Below are positions 6,873 through 15,600 of a stretch of DNA of 24,158 nt, piece by piece. Position 1 is the first letter of the stretch; each line of letters starts with the position of its first letter. Made by a program: the position numbers and the translations under genes. The notes under the pieces are model-generated. The model did no database searches and was not told the origin of the DNA. It saw only the letters and a list, made by a program, of their open reading frames with translations. Location: positions 1 through 24,158 of the forward strand of contig CAMZBS010000031.1 in the NCBI GenBank assembly GCA_947304695.1. Reading direction: 5' to 3'. The stretch comes from an uncultured Prevotella sp. (GTDB taxonomy: Bacteria > Bacteroidota > Bacteroidia > Bacteroidales > Bacteroidaceae).

Positions 6873-8969
6873 TTATTGATAACCGTAATAGTTCTTATAG
6901 GCACCGGCAGAACGCTGGATGGCCAAGTTGGGATAGGGGAGGATGTACCTCAAGACGGGCAGCTGGTCGGACGTGGGAATGGTCGACGGGAATGGTATCG
7001 GTGCGCCGTCCTTGTAGAGGTAGAGGTTGCCACCGTCGTCGCAGCGTACATAGCCGTAGAATGAGTACTTGCAGTAGTTGTTTGGCAGACCAGCCTCCTG
7101 GTCGCCCCAACGGTAGAATTTAGCTTGCTGCCAAGTGTAGCCACCATTGAAGCCCGTGGTGATTTGTGAGGTCAGCGGGTCTGAGTCAGCACGCTCGTAG
7201 GCATTGTAAATGCGCATGCTGGGCAGCGACTGGTTGGGATAGGCCTGCAACACATTGGCCGAAGCATCGATGATGTAACCGTACATCTGATCCTTGAAGC
7301 GACGCAGACCTACGGGCTTCACTTCATTGAGATAGAAGGGGTGATAATAGATGGTGGTCGGCAGGCGGCTGATGTTGTACAGGTTGTCGTCGTGCTTGTT
7401 GATGGCACTCTCGAACTCAATGGGACTACCGGCGTTGCGGTAACCTGTAGCGTGGTATCTCAGGAAGCTGTAGACAACCTCTTCAGCGTAGGTGTTTGTG
7501 CGCACCAAGTCGCGCCAACGGCTGTTCTCACCGGCAAACTCCCACTTGCGCTCATTCATCACAGCTTTCTGGAAGGACTGCTCATCGGCCTGTGCGGCGG
7601 TGATAAAGTCTGGGTCACCGTCGTCGAAGGCGCGGCTGTGAACCATCTTCAGACGCTCCACGGCCTCAGTGGTGGGACCACCATTCAGTGCGTTGGCTGC
7701 TTCGGCATACATGAGCAGTACGTCGGCATAGCGCATGTACGGGTAGTTGATGCCGGTTGCTCCTTCAGTGATATTGCCCAGTGCGGAACCCTCTGAAGTC
7801 CAGAGCTTTGACCATTTGTTGTTGTGAACGGTGTAGTCGTTGCGAATCAGTATGGTGTCGCCATCGTTTCTGTTGTTCGGCTCATAGTACCACATGCCGT
7901 TGATGAACTCACGGCGGTTGTCATTGGGACGGAACAGGAAACGGTAGAATGCGCTCAGTCGGGCGTTGCCGTTGCAGGCTCCCCACACACCGAATGTCTT
8001 GCCCTCATAGGCTTTGTAGGTGGGACCCTGAAGGTAGCCGGTGTTGCCATTAGCCTCTTTGGCGAACGGAATCTCGAAAATCACGTCGTCGTCGTTGACA
8101 ACCTTGTAGTTGCATTCGTTGACAAATACGTCCTGATAGGACAGTTTCAGCGAGTGTGTGCCTGCCTGGAAGACAGAGTCGGCATAGTCGCGGGCAATGG
8201 TGTAGAAGTCCTTCCAGTTGTCGGGGCGCTTCATGTAGCCATAGCTCCTGGCGTCTTCCTTGTTGGGACGCAGCGAATAGCCGCCTGCGGTCAGTGCAAT
8301 GCGGGCAATCAGGGCTTGGGCAAACTCTTTGCTGCAGCGTTCTGAGGTGACCGTGTTGACTGTGGTTGACAACATGTAGGGAGCAATGCCCTTCAAATCG
8401 TCAATGATAGCCTTCTGGATATCCTCTCTGTCGGCAATGGGAATCACGAATCCCGAGCTAAGCTCAGAAGCAGGCTGCATCGTGAACGGAACGTCGCCGA
8501 ACATCACCACCAGATCGTGATAGGCCATTGCGCGGAGGCATTTGGCCTCACCAATCCACTGCATGAACTCCGAGTCGCTGGTGTCGTAAAGGGAACTGTT
8601 CTCTGCGGAATGTATGAACTTGTTGGCATACTCAATCAGGTTGTAGGCAGCAGTCCAGAAAGAGTAGATTTCACCACCCTGATCGTCGCAGTCGAAGCGT
8701 GCGTAGGTGTTGTGTGCGTGGGCGCTGGCATTGCTGGCCATCATGTCCACGTCGCTGTTCAGGATGAAGGTGCGCTGATAGGCATTGCCATACAGGTTGT
8801 TGACCAGTGCCTGGGCGTAGACACCGTTCAGCGCACGGACTACCTCCGTCTTCTGGCTGAAGACGAACTCCTCCGTATAAGAGGACGGCGCGTCAACGTC
8901 CAGATAGTCGTTGCAGGAGGCAAGGGCCAGTGCAGCCATTCCTGTCAATAGTATATTCTTGATTTTCAT
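6873..8969 (-). CDS. susD: SusD/RagB-family outer-membrane glycan-binding lipoprotein
   Basis: 698 residues. The lipoprotein signal MKIKNILLTGMAALALASC has its lipidated Cys at 19, followed by the family-typical NDYLDVDAP. Further SusD marks are the N-terminal helical (TPR-like) region with YNLIEYANKFI and GEAKCLRAMAYHDLVVMFGDVPF, the later YPYMRYADVLLMYAEAANAL, and NERKWEFAGENSRWRDLVR near the C-terminal half. The protein is longer than typical members (about 500-600), mostly through loops. SusD proteins form the lid of the SusC transporter and capture oligosaccharide at the cell surface. The gene begins 13 bases after susC ends, so both are made from one transcript. The ligand, inferred from neighbouring enzymes, is an oligogalacturonide or another pectin fragment. 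The symbol denotes family homology, not starch specificity. Confidence 0.96.
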   Translation of the reverse strand: MKIKNILLTGMAALALASCNDYLDVDAPSSYTEEFVFSQKTEVVRALNGVYAQALVNNLYGNAYQRTFILNSDVDMMASNASAHAHNTYARFDCDDQGGEIYSFWTAAYNLIEYANKFIHSAENSSLYDTSDSEFMQWIGEAKCLRAMAYHDLVVMFGDVPFTMQPASELSSGFVIPIADREDIQKAIIDDLKGIAPYMLSTTVNTVTSERCSKEFAQALIARIALTAGGYSLRPNKEDARSYGYMKRPDNWKDFYTIARDYADSVFQAGTHSLKLSYQDVFVNECNYKVVNDDDVIFEIPFAKEANGNTGYLQGPTYKAYEGKTFGVWGACNGNARLSAFYRFLFRPNDNRREFINGMWYYEPNNRNDGDTILIRNDYTVHNNKWSKLWTSEGSALGNITEGATGINYPYMRYADVLLMYAEAANALNGGPTTEAVERLKMVHSRAFDDGDPDFITAAQADEQSFQKAVMNERKWEFAGENSRWRDLVRTNTYAEEVVYSFLRYHATGYRNAGSPIEFESAINKHDDNLYNISRLPTTIYYHPFYLNEVKPVGLRRFKDQMYGYIIDASANVLQAYPNQSLPSMRIYNAYERADSDPLTSQITTGFNGGYTWQQAKFYRWGDQEAGLPNNYCKYSFYGYVRCDDGGNLYLYKDGAPIPFPSTIPTSDQLPVLRYILPYPNLAIQRSAGAYKNYYGYQ

Positions 8970-8982
8970 ATATTTGCTGATG

Positions 8983-11900
8983 TTAGAATGTGATGTTAGT
9001 ACCGAATACGAAACTGCGGTTACGCGGATAGCGGTTGTAGTCCATACCGCAGGTCAGACCTGTCTGGATGTCCACCTCGGGATCATAGCCCGAATAACCG
9101 GTGATGATGAAGAGGTTCGTTGTCGACACATAGAAGCGGGCCTTCGAGATGCCCCATTTCTTGACAAGATCCTTAGGCAGCGTGTAGCCGATGGTGATGT
9201 CGTTGCAACGCACGAAAGAGCCGTCTTCAATAAAGTAGGAGTGGGTAATCTTCTTCGTCACATCCGTAGGATTCCAAAGACTTCTGTTTGCATTGGCGGG
9301 CATGTAGATCAGTTCAGGGCTATTGTCAATGTGCTTCAGCATATAGAGCACATCGCCCTGGGTGCCGGTAAGGCTGCCGTCAAGATCGTTGTAGAGCCAA
9401 CCGTCGGCAAATTCGGAAAGAACATTGTAGAACTTCTTGTCTTTGTCTTTACCGTTTCCTTCAGATGCCGATAGCGTGTAGGCAGTGGCATTGTTGATGT
9501 CGAAGTCGAACATGTAGGTGAAGTTGGCCGTAAAGTCAAAGTCTTTCCACTGACCGCTCAGACCAAAGCCACCCTGGAACTTCGGGTTGGTGTTACCGAT
9601 AACAGTACGGTCGTTCTCAGTGATGCGACCATCGCCATCCAGATCCTTGAACTTGATCTTGCCGGGTTGAGTAGCCTTGCCGCTGTTCGAGTCGCCAGAG
9701 ATGTCGTTGATCACGGTCACATAGCCATCCTCGCGCGGAGCCATGTTGTTCTTGGTGCCGTTGTCCAGCGAGCTTGATCCCCAAGGGATTGCCCGATAGT
9801 TGTCATTGCCGTCGAAGTAGAACTCGTCGAAGCCGTAGAGACCGTCATAGACGAAGCCGTAGATTAGGCCTACCTCGTCGCCTACACGCAGGCAGTAGTC
9901 GTTGTAGCTTGACTTCCAGCGGTTGTTCTGGTCCCACACCACATTGTCGGTACCGTTCAGCTTGTCAATCTTCATCTTGTTGTGGCCGAAGGTGAGGTTG
10001 GCGCTCAGCACATAGTCCTTGCCCTGGAGAATGTCGCCGCTGATGCTCAGTTCAACACCCTTGTTGGTGACCTTACCGATGTTCTGCATCTGAGAGACAT
10101 AGCCGATGACTGAGGGCACGTCGGACTTGTAGAGCAGGTCGCGGGTGGTGTTCCAGTAGACCTCGGGCGTGATGGTCACGCGGCCGTGGAACAGCTGGAT
10201 GTCGGCAGCAAGGTTGCGGGTGATGGTGGTCTCCCACTTGATGTTGTGGTTGGCAAACTGCGAGCCGCTGTTGTTGCCGTAGTACTGCTCACCCAGTGCG
10301 GTAATCTCGCCGAAGCCGGGGCCGCCCGTAGAGTTGATGGCATACAGCTCGCGCCAGAGGTCGGAGTTGATGCGGTTGTTACCTGCCAGACCGAATGCGG
10401 CGCGAATCTTCAACTGGTTAATCCACTTGATATTCTTCATGAACGGCTCTTCCGTCATGACCCATGCACCGGAAATTGAGGGGAAGTAACCCCACTGGTG
10501 GCCGGGTGCAAACTTGGTGCTGCCGTCGGCACGCATCGTGGCCGAAACGAGATATTTGTGGTCGAAGTTGTAGCTGGCCTGACCGAAGAATGAGGCGGTG
10601 CGGTCGGGCGTGGAGAGACTTGTCGTCGATTCGTAAGGCGTACCGAATCCCATGTTGTTCCAGGCTTCCTTTGCCGTGAAGGCACGCGGGAAGTAGCGGT
10701 TGGTCATCTTGCCGTAGCGTTCCTGAGTCTCATAGATTTCCTGACCGAGCAGGAACGACAGGTTGTGTACATCCTTCAGCGTCATGTTGTAGGAGGCCGT
10801 GTTGGTCCACACATAGTTCAGACGCTTGGTGTTCTCAATGGTGGCCACCGGCTGGTTGTTGTTGCTTTTGCCCGTGCTGGTCAGCGCTCCGTAGAAGCGG
10901 TTCTTGTCAGTCCACTGCAGACCGATGGTGGCTTCTGAGCGCAGGCTCAGGTTCTTGATGGGCTTCCAGTTCACAGCAACACTATTAGTATAGGTATACA
11001 TGTGCCTGATCTGCTGGTTGATGGCAATGTCGTTCTTCGGGTTGGTATAGTTGAAAATCTCCTCCTCATCGGGGTCGGCATATCTGGAGTCCACATAGCC
11101 GAATTCGCGAAGACCGTTGGTAGGACGATATTGCAGCACGTCGATAATGCCGCCCGTGCCGACGTTTTCGCCACCGGCACCCTCGTCGCGGCGGAACGTG
11201 AACTTAGGATTGAACTGGATGGAGAGGTTCTTGTTTACCTTGATGTCGGTCTTGAAGTTGATGTTTGTACGGCGCACACCGGAACCGAGGATGATACCCT
11301 TGTCTTCACTCTGGGTCAGCGACAGGTTGAACTTCACGCTTTCCGAACCGCCACCAATGGTTACGTTGGTAGAGTAGTTCACAGGCGTCTCACCCATCAC
11401 CTCGTCCTGCCAGTCGTGAGAGGTCAGCGTTGAGTACATGTCAAGGTCGTAGGGGTTGCCGAAGTTGGCACGGAAGAACTTCGCGTTGGAAGAGCGCATG
11501 CCGTTCACTGCGTGCCACTGATACTGATAGTCGACAAACTCCTGAGCGTTCATCAGGTCGAGCTTCTTCGACAGGTGGCTGATGCTCAGGTTGCCATTGA
11601 ACGACACCTGGATCTTGCCTTCCTTGGCCGACTTTGTGGTTACCACCACAACACCGTTGCCACCCTTGGCACCATAGATGGCGGTCAGGGAGGCGTCTTT
11701 CAGCACGTCGATAGAGGCAATGTCCGTGGGGGGAATATCATTGATGTTGGGCACCTGGAAGCCGTCAACGATATACAGCGGCTCGTTGGACTGGGTCACC
11801 GAGGTGCCTCCACGTACGCGGATGTTAACGTCGGCACCGGGCTGACCGTCAATGGTTGTTACCTGCACACCTGAAATCTTGCCTTGCAAGGCCACAGCGG

Positions 11901-12321
11901 CAGAGGTGACGGGCACGGCCTCCAGTTTCTTACCCGAAATGGAACCTACCGAACCGGTCAGGTCTTTACGGGCCTTGCTGGTATAGCCCACGACCACCAC
12001 ATCTTCGAGCATGGCATTGTCGTCTTCGAGCGTAATCTTCATGTCGCCCGAAGCGGTGACTTCCTGAGGCTTCATGCCCACGTAGGAGATGACTACTGTC
12101 TTGCTCTTCTGTGTCTTCAGTGTGAAGTTACCGTCGAAATCGGTGACGGCCGCGTTTTTCGCGTTGCCTTTTTCCACAACAGTGGCACCGATGACGGGCT
12201 CTCCCGTTGAGTCCAGAACCTGTCCTTTCGCCGTTACCTGTGCCAGCACTTCTGGAGGTGCAAGCACGAAGAACGCGGCTAAAAGGCAAAGCTTACACAA
12301 TAATTTCATTGCGTCTTTCAT
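8983..12321 (-). CDS. susC: SusC/RagA-family TonB-dependent outer-membrane transporter
   Basis: 1112 residues, a normal length. The signal peptide runs to VLA|Q at about residue 27; an alternative ATG at 12309 (MKLLCKLCLL) would also fit. A carboxypeptidase-D-like beta domain (about 28-105, GEPVIGATVVEKG, VTDFDGNFTL) follows immediately, then the plug with VRGGTSVTQSNEPLYIVDG and LKDASLTAIYGAKGGNGVV, both SusC signatures, then a long beta-barrel ending in the terminal aromatic FGTNITF. There is no STN domain between the signal peptide and the carboxypeptidase-like domain, so direct signalling to an anti-sigma factor is unlikely. The protein imports oligosaccharides across the outer membrane using TonB energy, with the SusD lid. 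It is the first gene of a packed operon and is preceded by the control region at 12322-12688. Confidence 0.96.
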   Translation of the reverse strand: MKDAMKLLCKLCLLAAFFVLAPPEVLAQVTAKGQVLDSTGEPVIGATVVEKGNAKNAAVTDFDGNFTLKTQKSKTVVISYVGMKPQEVTASGDMKITLEDDNAMLEDVVVVGYTSKARKDLTGSVGSISGKKLEAVPVTSAAVALQGKISGVQVTTIDGQPGADVNIRVRGGTSVTQSNEPLYIVDGFQVPNINDIPPTDIASIDVLKDASLTAIYGAKGGNGVVVVTTKSAKEGKIQVSFNGNLSISHLSKKLDLMNAQEFVDYQYQWHAVNGMRSSNAKFFRANFGNPYDLDMYSTLTSHDWQDEVMGETPVNYSTNVTIGGGSESVKFNLSLTQSEDKGIILGSGVRRTNINFKTDIKVNKNLSIQFNPKFTFRRDEGAGGENVGTGGIIDVLQYRPTNGLREFGYVDSRYADPDEEEIFNYTNPKNDIAINQQIRHMYTYTNSVAVNWKPIKNLSLRSEATIGLQWTDKNRFYGALTSTGKSNNNQPVATIENTKRLNYVWTNTASYNMTLKDVHNLSFLLGQEIYETQERYGKMTNRYFPRAFTAKEAWNNMGFGTPYESTTSLSTPDRTASFFGQASYNFDHKYLVSATMRADGSTKFAPGHQWGYFPSISGAWVMTEEPFMKNIKWINQLKIRAAFGLAGNNRINSDLWRELYAINSTGGPGFGEITALGEQYYGNNSGSQFANHNIKWETTITRNLAADIQLFHGRVTITPEVYWNTTRDLLYKSDVPSVIGYVSQMQNIGKVTNKGVELSISGDILQGKDYVLSANLTFGHNKMKIDKLNGTDNVVWDQNNRWKSSYNDYCLRVGDEVGLIYGFVYDGLYGFDEFYFDGNDNYRAIPWGSSSLDNGTKNNMAPREDGYVTVINDISGDSNSGKATQPGKIKFKDLDGDGRITENDRTVIGNTNPKFQGGFGLSGQWKDFDFTANFTYMFDFDINNATAYTLSASEGNGKDKDKKFYNVLSEFADGWLYNDLDGSLTGTQGDVLYMLKHIDNSPELIYMPANANRSLWNPTDVTKKITHSYFIEDGSFVRCNDITIGYTLPKDLVKKWGISKARFYVSTTNLFIITGYSGYDPEVDIQTGLTCGMDYNRYPRNRSFVFGTNITF

Positions 12322-12390
12322 ACTTTGTTCTTTTTGTTAGTAATTTTATTAGTTTGTTGATAGTTTAGCTCATTTCGCAGTTTTCGTTTG

Positions 12391-12398
12391 CAAAGATA
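12391..12398 (-). promoter_or_regulatory. -7 promoter box of the susC operon
   Basis: TATCTTTG on the minus strand matches TAnnTTTG and sits 69 bases before the susC start. No TTTG is found at the expected -33 position, which would fit a promoter needing an activator or kept under regulation. Confidence 0.65.
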
Positions 12399-12453
12399 AT
12401 ATAAAAACTTTAATAATCGGTGATAAATCTTAGATTTTTTTTATTAAAAGTTC

Positions 12454-12469
12454 ACGAAAACGTTTTCGT
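12454..12469. promoter_or_regulatory. LacI/PurR-type operator palindrome upstream of susC
   Basis: ACGAAAACGTTTTCGT is a perfect 16-base palindrome with the central CG expected of LacI-family operators, and it differs from the E. coli PurR-type box ACGCAAACGTTTGCGT at one position per half. It lies 55 bases upstream of the -7 box. A half site (gttttcgt, 12380-12387) lies just past the -7 box, near the expected transcription start, and weaker related sites occur at 12493-12500 and 12549-12562. The regulator is not encoded in the window. Confidence 0.6.
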
Positions 12470-12614
12470 ATTGGGACAGTGCCACGATAATGGTTTGCGA
12501 ACACTCTTTTCAGTCCTCGCACACGCCGATGCATCTTAATGACAATCATGACAACGTTTGCATCGAATGAGAATGTTAACAGGCTGAATTTCAGCTCGTT
12601 GAACACCGAGACCC

Positions 12615-12664
12615 AAAAAGCGTAGAGCCTGTTACCGCTTGTATAGCGCGGTAGCAGGCTCTAC
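12615..12664 (-). terminator. Intrinsic terminator of the CE8 gene
   Basis: In the minus-strand transcript, arms 12664-12648 and 12638-12622 pair over 17 positions with one internal mismatch (10 bp, mismatch, 6 bp) around a 9-base loop, followed by GC and five U (12615-12619). It begins 25 bases after the CE8 stop codon and separates that gene from the susC operon. Confidence 0.88.
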
Positions 12665-12688
12665 TTTCTGTTCAGTTTGCTCTATGTT

Positions 12689-15600
12689 TTAGTAAACGGA
12701 TTTCTTTCCGTTGACAATGTAGAGCCCCTTCTTGGCATTCTTTACACGGATGCCTTGCAGGTTGTAGATGGCGTTGTCGATGACGACGGGCTGCTGGAGG
12801 GTGCTGATGCCTGTGCTGATGCTGGCTTCAACGGCTTCGCCCAGGCCGCCCATCTCATTGGCACCGCGAAGAGCCCATTTTGCTGAGGTGTCGTCGACGG
12901 TGTAGGTGGTCTCGGTCGTGAAGTCAACGACGCTGCCGTTCTTCACTACTGCCCAGCAGTAGGCATATTTGCTGTTGTCCCAGCTCAGCGTGTTGCCAGT
13001 GAGTGTCACGTTGGTGGGAGCCGGAGCCTGCTCGGTGGCAAGCGTGGGTTCCCATTCGCCATACATCTTACTCATGTCGCTGGCTTCAAGAGCCTCCTCG
13101 GCTGTGAGCACGGGGTCGTTGGGATGGTCACCGCCGAAGACCTTCTTGCGGCCGCTCAGGTCAACAGGTGAGCCAGTAGAAGTCATCGAGTTGTACTCAG
13201 CGAAGCGTGCAGGCCAGCCGCCACTCATCTCGTTCCAGCCAATGGCCGAGGGAACGACGTTCATCTTGGTGTCGATGTAGAGAGCAATCGGCGTGCCGCT
13301 GCCCCAAGGACGGCCAAGCGTGTAGTTGCCGTCGACACCGCTGCCTTCACCATTGATGGTGCAGCCCTTGAGCACCCATCCAACCTTTGCAGGCTTGGAG
13401 GGAACGGCCAGATAACCGCCTGCAATTTGGTGGAAATCAACACCGTTGAAGTAGATGTCGCCCTTGCCGCAGATGTAATCTGTGCGTCCGCGAATGACAC
13501 CGCCTTCGAAGTAGTACAGGCCGTAGTCGTTGTTTGACACCCATGTGTCCTGATAGCCCACCAGCTTCACGTTCTTGTAGATGTTCTTCGTGCCCTTGTC
13601 CTGGATGGCGATGTTGCGTCCGCGAGAATCGTTCATGCCGCTCTTGACGGTCAGATCCTGCCAGTAAAGACCTTCGACCTTGGAACCAATCTGAATCACA
13701 TCGCTCTTGCCAATGCCGTCGTAGACACTGGCGGTGCCGAACTGTCCGGCAAATACCTTGCTGTTGTCGATGGCGTTGGTGATGATGACACCGTCGATGC
13801 TCTCACCGATGAACGACACATTGGAGCCCGTCAGGTCGGTGATGGGGCTGGGATAGGTGTTGCCGTCATCGCAGTTGATGGTGGCTGTGGTGCTGAGCGG
13901 CAGCTGATAGGTGCCGTTCTTCAGGAAGATGCGCATGCGCTTGTTCTTGTCGGTGCGGTTGTTGGCGGTCTTGATGGCGGCCACCAGTCCGTCGACATCG
14001 CTGACAACGACGTCGTAGACGCCCTTTTCAATCTCAGGACGAGTCATGGTGGTAAAGGTCAGGCTCACGGCCTCGCCAATCATGTTGTCGGTCAGGTCGC
14101 CAATGCTGTTGGCAGGCAGCAGGAACTGATACTCAGTGCTGTACTCCAGGCCCTTGTATTCAAAGGTGACGGTCTTGCCGCTCACGCTTCCCTTGGTGGG
14201 ATTCTGGGTGTTGCTGTTCACGGCGGTGTTGTTGATGTAGGCTGTGGCATCAGCTGCAAGCTTCACGCGCTCGTCGAACGTAAGCACAATCTTTCCCGTT
14301 GCCGATGTGCCGGTGGCACCGTCGGCAGGAATGCTTGACATCAGCACAGGAGCCTTTCCGTCGTCAATGAGCTTGGGCGTGCCGGTGATGAAGAACATGG
14401 CCAGCGTGTTGCCGTCGTTGGCCGATGCGGAACCGTCGACCTGAGAGGTCTTGTCGGCAATCATGCGGATGTACAGTTCCTTCTGGTTGTTGGCCTCAGC
14501 AGGCAGTTTTCCGTCGAACGATGCAGGCGACTTGGCACCATTCATCGTAATGCTGCCAGCCTTCGTCCAGTCAGTGCCGTTGGTCGAGAATTCCACGTTG
14601 TATGTCTGATAGGCATTGTAGTTGTAGAGCATCTGGAACTGCACGTTGATGTTGGTGAAGGCTTCGGCGTTGACCTTGGTCTGCCAGTGCCAGTGGCCCA
14701 CATCGCCGTTGCTGTCGCCGGTACGCCAGTTCACGGCTGCGCCCTTGAAGCTCTCATAGCCTCCGGCAGCAACTGTCGACTTATCCAGCCAGCCGCTGGT
14801 CTCGCCCGTCTCGGTGTTCATCAGGGTCAGCACGTCGCCGTCGTTGTCCTGTGCTGCGAAATCAGCCTTGCGGCCATCTCCGCCCTTGGTGTAGAAGTCC
14901 CAGCCGGCAATGATGTCGGCTTCGGCATACATGGCCGTGAGCTGAACGTCTTCATTCATCTGGATGGTCTTCGAGCTGGAAGTCTCGCCGTCGCTCCAGT
15001 TGGTGAAGGTCACCAGACCGTCATACTGGTTGGCGGTGAGCTGTACGCCCTGTCCTTCCTCGTACATCCACTTGCCGTCGACAATCGTGGGGGCAGGATT
15101 GATGGTCACCATATAGTCATTGGTGCCGTCGACGGTCAGTGCCAGTTCGTAGGTGTTCACCTTCTGGAAATTGGCAGTGAGCTGGGCATCGGCATCCATC
15201 GTGTACTTGAACTTGGCCTCTTCGCTGACGACTGTTCCTTCATTGTCAGTCCAGTTCACGAAGTCATAGCCGAAGTTCTCAATGGCCGTGAGCTGCACTT
15301 CGCTACCAGCCTCATATTCGTCGGCCTTGGGATAGATGTTCACCGTGCCGCCCTCTTCGGGAGCTGCCGTTGCTGCCAGGCTGAACATTTCGACGGCTAC
15401 GGTCTCGCCGTTGACGATACCGCTGATGGTCACCTTGCCGATGCAGATGTTCTTGTTGTTGGCGGTCTTTGAAATGTAGAAACGGAAGGTGAAGGTCTCG
15501 CAGGCATCAGCTGTGATAGTCTCGCTGTGCATCAGCTTGGCGGTGCCGCTTCCTCCGTATTCGGCCGTACCGTTGGCACCGTTGTTGCGCAGCAGGTTGG

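Larger units (their letters stand above)
12322..12688. other. Control region between the CE8 gene and the susC operon
   Basis: This is the only stretch over 300 bases without a gene. In the direction of transcription it holds the terminator of the CE8 gene (12615-12664), a 150-base part with inverted and direct repeats (cgatgca at 12527-12533 against tgcatcg at 12559-12565; atgacaa at 12539 and 12548), the LacI-type palindrome (12454-12469), an AT-rich stretch, the -7 box (12391-12398) and an A-rich leader of about 65 bases without a Shine-Dalgarno sequence. No open frame of interest is seen. Confidence 0.8.

Noticed and set aside
12583..12595. gctgaatttcagc, a short palindrome downstream of the CE8 terminator
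   Set aside because: Only 6 bases per arm around one central base, with no partner copy or promoter nearby; it may be chance.
14687..15472. 261-codon open frame on the plus strand
   Set aside because: It is antisense to the accessory modules of the CE8 protein, with composition typical of reverse-strand reading and no domain.
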